Source of the DNA: Membranipora membranacea
Taxonomy: Eukaryota > Bryozoa > Gymnolaemata > Cheilostomatida > Membraniporidae
Direction of reading: 5' to 3'
Assembly (NCBI GenBank): GCA_914767715.1
Contig: OU612074.1
Location: 18,214,062 to 18,278,061, forward strand
DNA: 64,000 bases
Positions 21,201 to 33,100 of this stretch are shown here, one piece after another. The notes below the pieces were generated by a model. The model saw only the letters and a list, made by a program, of their open reading frames with translations, was not told where the DNA came from and made no database searches. The first letter of the stretch is position 1; the number at the start of each line of letters is the position of its first letter. The translations under genes and the position numbers were made by a program.

Positions 21201-22490
21201 TTATATACTCAATTCCAAATGCACAAATGATTATACTTAAAGTACAAAAAAATATATATTAGCCATGATCATTAGCATGCACAGCATAAAAATGATACAT
21301 TGCAAAAATATTAAGGCAATCCAGAGAAATGAATTGCCCATTACTATTTCTACTGTGTAAACCACAGACTTACTTTATTAAGTCTATGGTGTAAAATTTA
21401 TCTACTGATCAATTGATTGTAACTGTAGTGTATTGTATCAATTGTAGGCTTGAGTGATGAACGCTAAATTATATTTTCAGTGTCCAGATATAACAGTTGG
21501 GCAATATCTCTGGAGGGTTTTTCATTCAGATAATAGCAGAAGGTAAGTGTATTCTTTACTGAGTAGTGTGACATTTGAATGAATGACTCGATTAGCGATA
21601 GATATTTAAATCAATCCCCTACTGATTTCTACAGGATTACAGTTGGAGACAACCCCTACAACAGGTACAGCGTAGACAGCCATCACTGTCGGATCTCTTG
21701 TACAGCTATTACCTGCTGGATAACACTATCTGTACTTATAATAGACTTGTCTTGCCGTATGAGGGGACTGAGAGAGATGATGCAATAAATCAGTCAGAAT
21801 ACAGGCGATATTTGGCACCCATTGTATTCAGAAGCCCCGGAAAACTTTAATTTAGCAAATATTGATAGGGAATCTCTCAAACAGTTTTATAATGTTGTGT
21901 TTTAAGGTTTTGATATGCATCTATCTTGATTGTAGTCTTTCTAATATTTTTTGAGTAATTTGGGCAATCAAACACGAAATGAATATTTGAATACGAGATC
22001 GCACCGCATTTAGAACAGGATGACTCGTCAACGATGTTCATTCAGTTTGAATGTTTTCTGAATGAATGATGACCTGTGATAGTATTTACAACGTATGACA
22101 GAAGTGGCATTTTGTACCGTGGCCCATTCCTGCCATACCATGTTTGGGAAGATTAGGAAGTAGGTGCCTAGATATAAAATATTTTTCTTAAAAAATCGAG
22201 CACCTATTCTTCCAAAAGATGGCATGACAGAAATGGGCCAAAGTAATTTTGTGCTGTTACAGGTGTTTTGTAATTTGACCCTTGATATGTCAAGTTATGG
22301 TTTTTGTCCACTGTTTTGAGTTGAACCACTTATCTTCAAAAGCACTGACAGCCACTTCTTTAATTTTTTTGTTTTATGACTGTTTCAGCAACAGGAGGTG
22401 AGGGTTCAGGATCAAGGTAACAAGCGCACCTCCGAGGTTGGAAAGCTAGTCAGGCAAGATCATCCATTATTGAAATAGTTTTCGGTTACT
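21201..22490 (+). other. 5' region of the mucin gene with exon-like pieces
   Basis: 'tttctacag|GATTAC' at about 21634 recurs in the lectin gene at about 27033, where the following sequence runs into the signal-peptide ATG as 5' UTR. An exon-like stretch at 21481-21541 has a TTTTCAG acceptor and an AAG|GTAAGTG donor. Another acceptor (tgactgtttcag) at about 22389 could start the exon carrying the mucin ATG. These are probably non-coding 5' exons, some decayed. Confidence 0.35.
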
Positions 22491-24921
22491 ATGAATGGGA
22501 CCTTGCTCATGAGCGCTCTTCTACTTATAGGATGTACTCATGCAAGTAAGTGTGGTGTGAGTTTTTGGATAAAAAAATCGCAAGGTTTCATCACTCACAA
22601 CATCCCGGGGAATGGGTGCGCGAGATAGGGGGTGCCTTAAGGGCGAGGCCACAATGTCTGCTCCAATTTGCTCTCAGTTTCTAGGAATCACATTGAATCC
22701 TCATCAATTAACCAAAGCGACCTAAATGAGCTAATAAACGACGCATAAAAGATGATTTTTCTTCTGGTGCGCATTGCCACATGATCCAGGAATTGTCCCT
22801 CATGAGTGCTTCTGAGGTGTCTTGTAAACATTATTCAATTGAAAAGTCCGATATGAACCATTGTATCTGCACCACATCGTTCTAAAAAGTCCTCCTCAAA
22901 GACACTTATCCTGCATTTTATGGGAATAGCAAAACGCCATGACATGATGTCATACTGAAACCAATATTTTCGGCATCAGTGGTCGATTAGTTTTCCAACG
23001 ATGTCAAAATCGGTCAAAGCTGGTATCATAACCTTAATGATATATTTTATTTTAAGTATTGTGTTGTGATTGATATATATATGATACACTCCACCTGCAA
23101 CCACTATTTTAATGTATAATGGAGAATTATAGTTTTAGTAACCCAAGGGCGAAAGGCAAAGGACTGTGTAAAATTTTTAACAGAAATTCCTACTATCTAG
23201 ACATGGTGCACCAAGTTTGTATGAACATCAAAAGAGCTTCCTCAACTCTATTGTAACTTGTCTCTGACAATGCTTACCAATAAAAGCTATCTTATCTTAC
23301 AGCAACGCCAACAACCACAACAATTACACCGCCAACAACTACAACGCCAAGTACAACCATACCTACTATAACAGCAACAACCACAACGCCAACAACAACC
23401 AAATCTACTACAACAACACCTACTACAACAACAATAATTTCAACAACACCAACAACCACACCCACAACACCAACAACCACAGCACCAACAACCACCACAC
23501 CAATTGCAACTACACAAACCACCACAACACCAACAACAACCACACCTACTACAACAACACCGACTACCACAACACCAACAACCACAACGCCAACAACCAC
23601 AACAACTACAACGCCAACAACTACGACGTCAACTACAACCATAGCTAATGCAATAGTAACAACCACAACGCCAACAACAACCAAACCTACTACAACAACA
23701 CCGATTACAACAAAACCAACAAACACACCATCAACAACCACAACACCAACAACCACATCACCAACAACCCCCACACCAACCACAATCATAACCACACCAA
23801 CCACTACAGCACCAACAACCACAACACCAATAAGCACAACACCAACAACCACCACACCAACCACAACCACACCAACCACAACACCAACAATCACAACACC
23901 TACTACGACAACACCGACTACCACAACACCAACAACCACAACCACAACGCCAACAACCACAACGCCAACAACCACAACACCAAAAACCACAGCACCACCA
24001 ACCACCACACCAACCACAACTACACAAACCACCACAACACCAACAACAACCACACCTACTACGACAACACCGACTACGACAACACCAACTACCACAACAC
24101 CAACAACCACAACACCAACAACCGCGACACCAACAACCACAACGCCAACAACCACAACAACTACAACGCCAACAACTACGATGTCAACTACAACCAAACC
24201 TAATACAACAGTAACAACCACAACGCCAACAACAACCAAACCTACTACAACATCACCTACTACAACAACACTGATTACAACAAAACCAACAAACACACCA
24301 CCAACAACCACAACACCAATAAGCACAACACCAACAACCACCACACCAATAAGCACAACACCAACAACCACAACACAAAAGACAACACTAACAACACCAA
24401 CGACAACACAAACATCAACACCTATAATGACACCAACAACCACCAAACCGCCCACCACACCAAAGACAGCACCAACAACGACAAAACCAAAGACAGCACA
24501 AACAACAACTCCAACGACAAAACCAACGCCGACACCAACTACTACCACACCACCAACCACAACACCGACAACAAAACTAACAACGAAACCATCAACAAAG
24601 ACAACACCAACAACAACACTAACATCAACTACCACCACACCATCAACCACACCAACGACAACATTGACAACAAAACCAACAGCGTCACCATCAACAACGA
24701 CAACATCAACAACACCAATGACAACACCAACATCAACACCTGCTACCACCACACCACAGACCACACCAACAACAAAAACACCAACTACAACACAAATGAC
24801 AATACTAACAACCACAACACTTACTAACACATCATGTGCAGCTACCTTGGTGCAATGCCCCTCGGCTATGTGGCGACTATCTATTGCAGCACTAATCCAA
24901 TCGGTTGCTTTGCGCGGGTAG
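22491..24921 (+). CDS. Secreted or anchored Thr/Pro-rich mucin
   Basis: Exon 22491-22545 encodes a signal peptide (MNGTLLMSALLLIGCTHA) and is spliced at GCAA|GTAAGT to exon 23303-24921 (acceptor ATCTTACAG); the phase matches and gives 557 aa. Nearly all of the mature chain is Thr with regularly spaced Pro (TTTTP pentads with Lys, Ser and Ile interruptions), a dense O-glycosylation substrate, so it should form an extended extracellular coat. Repeats are less regular towards the C-terminus, with more Lys and Ser. The chain ends in two Cys and a modestly hydrophobic stretch (MWRLSIAALIQSVAL), which might be a weak GPI-anchor signal. A second frame over the same end (24834-25025) encodes a better membrane span, so the true 3' end is uncertain. 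The signal exon is a paralogue of that of the lectin-mucin gene downstream. There is no lectin domain. Confidence 0.7.
23303..24835 (+). repeat. Low-complexity ACA/ACC/CCA coding minisatellite (mucin)
   Basis: Degenerate 15-bp units encoding TTTTP, fully open in the mucin frame. The antisense strand is also open for over 500 codons (Val/Gly only), a by-product of the codon composition. Confidence 0.9.
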
Positions 24922-25629
24922 TTAGTTGGTTGCCAGAATGTTGGGTATTTTGTTTGTTGTGCATTGCGGGTTTGACGGTGATATCTGCAATATCACAAAA
25001 CTTTTACAAATATTGTTATCATTAGGACAACTTTCATATAGCTACAACTGATACACTCAGGGAATCCACAAAAGGGCGCATGACAGTAGGGTTTCAGGTG
25101 GAGTTATACGGGAAGTTGGTTATAGCAAAAATGGAAAAATCAGAGTCCCCACCTCCAACCAACGTGGGGTTACTGTCCGTGTATGACAATACTAGACCAT
25201 GCATTTAGACAAATCATTAAAGTTACATTTTTTGCGTGCATATATCTTGGTTAGTTTGAAGGGCGATCCAGACCTGTTCTTTTAAGCTGTCATCTTATAA
25301 TTGTTTGATTGGGTTTTCCTAATCCCATACCATCTCTTGACTCCCCCGCCTCTCTGGTCCAAAGCCAATAGATATGGCCTTGTTAAGCTTGGGTTATTTG
25401 TCGCCAGCTGCTAGACATGACTTTGAATGTACCTTCTAATTATAATTCAGCGTTAATCTGTTGCAGAGGAGATAACTTTCTCTGGACCTTTCTAGGCCCT
25501 GGGTTTTTGTACTCTAAAAATTTTTCAATAATGTCCTTGTGAGAGTTAATTTAGTTTTTTTTTCTGACCCTTGTTATGAGATTACGCTGATATGAACAGT
25601 GGTTGTTTTTTGCTTTCCTAAACACTTTA
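24922..25629. other. Spacer after the mucin, with a possible tail exon
   Basis: A frame at 25098-25208 follows a good acceptor (gggtttcag) and encodes 36 residues starting VELYGKLVIAK and ending LLSVYDNTRPCI before a stop. It resembles a cytoplasmic tail, and its YDN word echoes the YDNPLY tail of the lectin gene. I could not find a donor that joins it cleanly to the mucin, so it stays a candidate. Otherwise no gene is seen. Confidence 0.3.
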
Positions 25630-25810
25630 AACTAAACCAGTGAAGCCTTGCCAAAGATAACATCAGCTATATTGATAATACCGGACTTTTACACAATATT
25701 CAATCCACATTTCAAAAATATTTATATTGAAATAATTAAAAAAACATCAGAAAAGTCATCTTATCGTCAAACTTTTTATGTGTACGCTAACAGCATGTCA
25801 GCATGAGTAA
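25630..25810 (+). repeat. Upstream block of the lectin-mucin gene, duplicate of 21061-21200
   Basis: Collinear partial match to the block upstream of the mucin gene (shared 'aaccagtgaagcc', 'ccggac', 'aaaatatttat' and 'gtcagcatga' words). It marks the second copy of the duplicated 5' region. Confidence 0.7.
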
Positions 25811-25981
25811 CTTATAACACATTTTCCACACGCTATTATTATCTCATATAAATCTGTTAAGAAGTGTTGACATGTTTTTATGTCATAACATTGTGTGTTT
25901 GTGATTAAAATTTTGTGGGCATCTATTACTTGAGAGTTGACTTTCATAGCTTTAGGGTCATATAGAGTTCTCAATTTTCAG

Positions 25982-26072
25982 ATAAATGAAATTTCACGGT
26001 CCGAAGTGCAAAACAGAGAAAGTTTGTGAAAACTGTGAAAGCTGGTTATCGAAAGTAAAAAAACAGCTGCAG
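25982..26072 (+). CDS. Orphan exon candidate, 29 codons
   Basis: A strong acceptor (tctcaattttcag) is followed by ATAA then an ATG-led open stretch, MKFHGPKC...CENCESWLSK..., ending exactly at CAG|GTAGGT. The three Cys and the perfect splice signals suggest a real exon. It may be an alternative 5' exon of the lectin-mucin gene, or a leftover of a duplicated gene. It has no recognised domain and no partner exon I can join with confidence. Confidence 0.3.
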
Positions 26073-27126
26073 GTAGGTGATTCTGTCTTGATGGGTAAGT
26101 CAAACCCGTAAATATATATTTACATATTTATGTTCATGGTTAAACAATGAATAGCCAGGGCCACTCAGTGGAATGTGTCACTCTTCTATAGTACTTATTG
26201 CCGGGAGGTATTGGGCTAGCTAGCCTGTGTTGACAAGCTTTGTTTGTGGTGGTGGAGTACCTAGCTAGCTCACTCCGCTTTATCAATTTTATCCTTTTAT
26301 AACACCAAGTCCCTGGTAGGCTGAGAAGGAGTTCCAGGTTTAATTACGTTGTCAAATTTTACATGCGATCCTGCAGTAGTGAATAAACATCCGCTTTTGA
26401 ATTTTGAGAAATATGATTCATCCAAAACACTTTTTGTTTAGCTGCATAAATTTTGGTTGGTGATGCAATGTTTGTTATTTACAAATATTCTGCAATTCCT
26501 GCCAAATAATGGTTTTACCACTCACAGAAAACCTGAATCATCTTCTAGATTAAACTTTCAGCCAAGTTGGAGAACTGCCAACACTACATAAACTGGGCCA
26601 AAATATCACCCCATGTCTAGTAATTATAGCATTCACTTGTCAGTATGATTATAAGTTCCGGTTTCAAACAGACCACAAACATTGAAACCATTGGGTTATT
26701 ATTATCATTAGCTTAGTGATGTTTTTGTTGATACGCTGAAATTTGCATTCTTCACTCAGATTCCTCGTATGACACATGCATGTTAGCTCGTACCACACAG
26801 CAGTCTCCTGGAACAAGTTGGGGTTGTGGGTCACTCTTTTGAAACCTTAGAAGGCTAACATTTTTATTCTCAAGATTATTGTTATTGCAGATTGAATATC
26901 TGGTGGCTCATTCACTGAGACAGCAGCAGTAGTTTTTTTAAGCTTTAACACTACTGTTTGCTGATGACATTTGGTGTTAAGTGAGATTATTGAAAACGTG
27001 ACTACAAATTTAAATCAACGCTGATTTCTACAGGATTACCACTACACCAAGCATCACTGGGATATTACAAGGCTAACGTGTGCTGGATATCTCTGTAATC
27101 ATTATAAAAGACGAGCTGAGACTAAA
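26073..27126 (+). other. 5' flank and UTR of the lectin-mucin gene
   Basis: No further coding exon is seen. A 'tttctacag' acceptor near 27033 opens a likely 5' UTR exon that continues into the start codon at 27127. Confidence 0.45.
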
Positions 27127-30100
27127 ATGAATGTGACATCAGCATTAAAAGCTACCATATTCCTCATCAGTGCTCTCCTGCTCGTCGGATATACTTATGC
27201 AAGTAAGTGTGTTATCAGCTTTTTAAACTGACGACCCATTTATTTTCTGTGGATCTGGAGTCCTCACATCATAGGTTTGGTGGTTGTAACAACATTTTGT
27301 ACATGGGGGGTAGAGGGACATATGAGATTATGGGAATCTACAATAATGGTAACAGTAACCGGTTATCATAGTTCAAGTCTTTAGGTACTACGATTCATGC
27401 TGGATATATGTTGATAGTTGCTAGGATACTTGGTCTCTGCTTCTTTATGGGATGTCATTGTCAGCATCAACGGGCAGCAGTGTATTTTTTGTATCATGTT
27501 GTTCCCGAACTTATTTTGCAGACAGAAATTGCTGTAACTTACAGCTTTGTTCACAAAAAAACTTTTTGAAATGCAGCACATTCAAAGGCTAATTTTTATC
27601 TTGCTGTGAAAGCCAAGGACTCAAAATGAACAGGTTATACTGTTGTAAGGCTGAAGTGAATCAAGATTGCATAAATTATTTAAGATAACTGCTCCACTCT
27701 TGCTGCCTTTTCTGGTGAATGGGACATGCTAACGATACAATACTGAGATATTGGGCCAATTTTATGGAGAAGCTGTCTCTGGCTTTAGGCAAAGGAGCAC
27801 CACAGCTCTGGCTATTCACTCTCAACACTTAGGCGTTTTTCAACTGTGCCTAGATTTTTCCACCAATTTTGATTTTAATGAAAATCACACCAAAAGAGAT
27901 TGTTTTTAATTTGGTTGGAAAAATCAAAGTTTCGCACTGTGGGCTGTGGCTAATATCTGTGAACAAAAAAATATGTCCTTTCGATGGCCATTCCTTCATA
28001 GCTTGGTTTATAAAATAGATGGGATTTCAATTTATTTACAAAAACATGGACCCAAACATTTTCGGGATTTGGACATTAGAATCTGTTTAGCTACTTGAAT
28101 CTTGGAGTAGGAGTAATGAGAATATAAATCAATGATTACATATCTATAAGTTTAGAGATGAAGATGAGTTTTTATCTAACACTTTCACCAAAGATTATAA
28201 ATACTAAGATATGACACTCCTATCAAACTGCGGTCTTCAGTGGAATGGGCAAGCGGCCGCATGAAAACGAGTGTTACGCTTCAATTATGAGCTTTATGAT
28301 TAGTGGCTTTCAATAGAATTTCAAAAGGAAATTCAAAATTTACACAGGTAGCCTGTTTGTTTTTCATAAAAATTATGTATTTCCAAATTTCACTGAAACT
28401 TCAAATAAAAATATTTTAGATCTAGACATTTCAGGCATCTCAATGATGTAAAAATCAAAATCATGTGATGATTACTAACAAGTGATTTTGAGTTTTTTAC
28501 AAACTTTAAGATGTTTTGACACACAAGACTTACTCAGATAAACTGTTCTCTTTACATCAAAAACTAGTATTTGCATGTTTTAAAGTAGATCCATGTAAAT
28601 AAATGTGTTATCTAGTTATTTCAGTCTTCAGGGTGATAAAAAATCCAAATGAATTTGATGGCCTCCTAGAGAGTAGTATTGAAATGTGTTAGCAGTGGGT
28701 GACTTGGAGAAGCTTTCTGTTTTGTGGCATCAGATTGTGTCCATTTGTGCACCACAGTTACTCAGCACATCTAAACATGGACTATCAATATTACTGAATA
28801 AGTGCAGTCTATGTCAATGCACAGATCAGTTTCTTTGAAAATGAATTCAAATTTTTGAGTATCGAGTTAGTATGGATCTTACTCGACAGGATAGCGTAGG
28901 ATCTTATTGCAAGATTTGGTAAAAAACTATAAAGTACACTGTAGGATCAACTAAGCGACATTGGCCTTATCATAGCGTTTGAGGGGAAACATGACTTACG
29001 ATAGTTTGACTACCAAGGGAAGGTGATATAAATGCAACTGTGGTGATCTTACCACTTACTATTTTGCCAGCGACTAAAAGGCTGGTAGGTTAACTATATG
29101 ATAGCTGAGATTATGGGTGGAGTTTCACTGATGTAGTTGAGTACTAGAGTATGGACCTGAGTTTTCATGTTATAACACTAAGCTCAATCTAAAATAAAGG
29201 CCCCGTCATTCATGCAGATGGTTGGGTAATTTTTGCTTAGCATAATATGTATAGAAGATCCATGTTCGATTCCCGGCGCCGGCTGTCATTTCTGATTTGG
29301 CACTGGCAAGCCATTCATCCTAGCCCGGTCTGTTCGGATCAGGACTATAAATACAGGAGGTCTACTGTGTGCTTGCATGCAGTATAAAGATCCCCCTCTG
29401 CCTCTTCGAAAAAAGAGTAACCAACAACGGCGGGCAAGGGTATAGGGTACTACCCCACACAAGCCACCCGAGCTTAAGGGGGCCCGTTAAATAGGGCGGT
29501 CAAATAAGACCTAGTGCATAGAAAAAAAAGAAAAAAGAGAAATGTCCATATGGCGCTATGAACTGGACACTTTTTGGGCCGTCTCTATAGCCACATTTAC
29601 CTCTTAAATTGGAGCAAATGATTTCAAGTAAATATCTTGATTGAGGTGATTGGTAATAATGATTATTGTCATGGTTCACAAAAAGATTTTGTCGGAGGGG
29701 GAGGGGGGGGGGAGAAAAGAAGGCTGTTTTTGGGCTGTTTTTATCTAGTTTTCAGTTTGTGAATGACAAATTTCATAAATCTGACACCTTCCTTTGGTCA
29801 GCTTAGAATGACTGTTGGTCATAGGAAACTTTGTTTGATGTAAGGGCTATCTAGTATTGTGTGTACCTTGTCTTACTCATCTCACAAAGCAATGTTAGCC
29901 ACTAAATCAAATATATCTGCAAAATCCATTGACTGACTACATGAATAAATGCCTAGACTGTGGCCCATATGTTCTGGTAGCACATGTAAAAAAAATCAAG
30001 AGAATTGCATGAACCATTCTCAGGCAAATCTGAAATAAGTAAGGCTATGTCTGCAGAAAGAAATCATTTCTACATTGTAATCTTATATAAACAGAGCAAG

Positions 30101-33100
30101 CGAGCACAGCATCGTAAAATGACAAACACTCGTTTTCACGCTTGAATTGCTGTGGACAGGGAATGTGTTGAGTGTCATGTCATAGTCATTGCTTTCACTA
30201 AATTAATCATAAAACTTGCAGCTAAATGTGGGCAATAAATTAGTTTCTATCACAAACCACGAAAATCAGCCACAAAAATTTAGCTTGGGAAATTTTTTGT
30301 CTGGAACCAACTTGATCTCTAAACAATACATTCCAGCCTCGATACTCTCTAGTATTGTAGTCATTGGTATTGTTAGCTTTCAACTAATCCCACAGATGGA
30401 CATTGTAGTGTCCTCTGTCAAATATAGGTATTTTGTTATGTCACTGCTGACAAGTTGTTTTTGTTATTAACACCATTGCATGTTCTTATCCTTATTTGGT
30501 GTTCAACCATTATCCCTTCATACATGGGCTAAATTAAGCAACATGTTACATGACATAAAATAAAATAGGTATTTAAAGACATCAGAGGATTTGATTTTTG
30601 AAGTTTCTTGCCTAAATTTAAGGAATGGCAAAATTAATAGTTAGCGAATTCTCAGAGGGAAATCCACTGAGAATTTTAATCCTGTAGGGTAGCACAAGTT
30701 GCCATCATCACTTCCTATGTGCTGATTTTTGGACTCAAGACCAAATACATGCTGTTATGACTAATTTAATAATGTACTTAAGTTACACATTTAAGTTTGA
30801 CTGAAATCTAATTACAGTTGATTGACAGCCATCAGTCTATCTCCAAACTGATTGTTAATAGCTGTGGTGTATCAATTACATAAGGAGTGTTGATTCACAT
30901 CATGACAAATCTTGTCAAAAGATTTTGATTGTTTGTTGCTGATGCAGTTTCTTTTTGCCCTGAGCAGGCATCATCTACAAAATTTTAATGCTATTATGAC
31001 TACCCAGACAAGACTGTTTTTTGGCACAATATAGAGAATTATACATTGCAACAGCCTTTTGGTTATGGATGACACAGCTTTGCAAAAACTCTGACATTTA
31101 CAAGGATTAGACATGAGTATTACCATTGCGCAATACAAAAAACATCTATCTATTTTGATATAAATAAAACAAAGATTTAATTAGATTTCAAAAAGACAAA
31201 TATAGTGTTCTGGGTTTTTCAAATTTGGGATCAAAACAAAAGTGCTAGGAGTAGGTCTATGGCTTCTGAGGGAGGGGGGGGGGGGAGGGTGCGTAATAAA
31301 TCACTCTCCTGTGTTCATAACGATGGTTGATACATCTCAATATCTCTGACAGTTCCCGACAGCAGGTACCCTGTGGAAGATATGACATGTGTGGTTTGCT
31401 GCCCTCTTTTGGCTAAGCAGTGCCCTTCTAAGCGTTTGGCAGCTCATACCCTAGATTGGCATCCTCAGCACTGACTTTCTGCATTGAGAGCTTTGCAGTA
31501 AGCCATGTTCCCACAAGCCAGTTAGTGCTCTTTTAATTCATTGTTTCACCCTTTTCATCAAACAATTTTCCTAGTCAGTAATAGCAATAATCTCCCTCTC
31601 AAAACACATGCATAGCATTACATCATAATTGATAGCTCTGATGAGATGTAATGTCACTTTCTATTTACAGGACGGTCAGATGGATGCCCGGACAAAGATT
31701 ATGGTCAGGGCTGGCTTTATGCCAAACCAGAGTTTGGTAAATGTTATCTATTTGTTAACATAGAGAAATACTGGACTGAAGCGAGTCAAGCTTGTCGCAG
31801 TAATGGCGGTTATCTAGTCACTGTGAGTAGACACTACTGTAGTCTATGCAACCAGACTTACTGTTGAGTATGTGCCAAGACTTACTATCATTCTGCTTGC
31901 AGGATAGCCTTGTGACATAGTTTATCTCTGCAGCACAGCAGTGGTGGCGCTGCCTTCCATCAAGAAAGGCAACTCCCAGGGTTCAAGGTTATGATATATC
32001 AAAACCAGTGTTCCATTTAGGCCCAAATATTTCCAAATTATGGGTTTCCATTGTTTTCCCAATTTTGGTACTCAGACTAGATGGATTAGTTCAAGCCCTA
32101 TGCTGCAGAGACGAACGTATGCCTTAACAGTTCGCATATGCGCAGACTGCCTTACTATAGGCTAATTACACTGATTTACTGTAGTCTCAGTACCAAGGCA
32201 AAGACATTCTGTACTCTAAGCACCAGAGAGTTTTGGATAAACTCCCTGTCAGCACCAATACAACTCTCAATACCTCAAGTGAAGAGTTATCCTGACTCTT
32301 ATAGAGAGAAGATAACTTAGCGGATTGTCCTAATGATCAAAGTCTTCATTCAATATTTCCAATGAGATGTATTTTCGTAATTTTTTTATGATATGAAATC
32401 CAAAGCTCTTAGTATCAATGGCGTACAACTGACAACACCCTCAATAGCCATGAGGCAACATTCTGGGCTAGAGGTCTTCAGTCAAGTCTAGGAGCCTAGT
32501 CTGGTAATACTTTCCAGTTTATCAGGTGTTCGAGTAGCTAGACCCTTAGCTTTGGTGTACTGATTTGTTATGTATTGAGAATTTTGCTCAGTTGTGCTCA
32601 AGCTAATGTTGATGTGATGTTTTGTAGATAAGTAGCACAGCGATATTCAACTTTGTGGTCGGTAAACTTAGAGCCTTAAACTTCAACAGAAACGGATACT
32701 GGATAGGCGGACATGATCGACATGGTGAAGGACACTACAAGTGGGACTCAGGTTAGCTTACGTTAAACTGGTTACTTCTATTGATCTAAGGTCAAGGACA
32801 ACAAGGAATGATTGACTGCTATGTTGATGTTGATGTTGATGTTGATGTTGATGTTGATGTTGATGTTGATGTATGTTGTTAGACCTTGTTGTTGCGAATA
32901 TTTGATCAGTTTGAATACTTAGGAACATCACTCAGCAGTTACAAAGCTATGAGATGAAGGTCAATTAACCTTTAGCAGCAGCACCACTGAAATGATAGTA
33001 GTAGTAAGCTTCCCACAGCATGCCAATGATCTATTCATACCCAAATATAATAGTGATGATCAGCAAAAATGGGAAACTATAAAATTTACAACCAGGGCAA

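Noticed and set aside
23292-24830. Long minus-strand open frame of Val/Gly repeats (512 codons)
   Set aside because: It is the complement of the Thr/Pro codons of the mucin; ACA/ACC/CCA repeats cannot give stops on the opposite strand in that frame. No promoter, signal or splice support.
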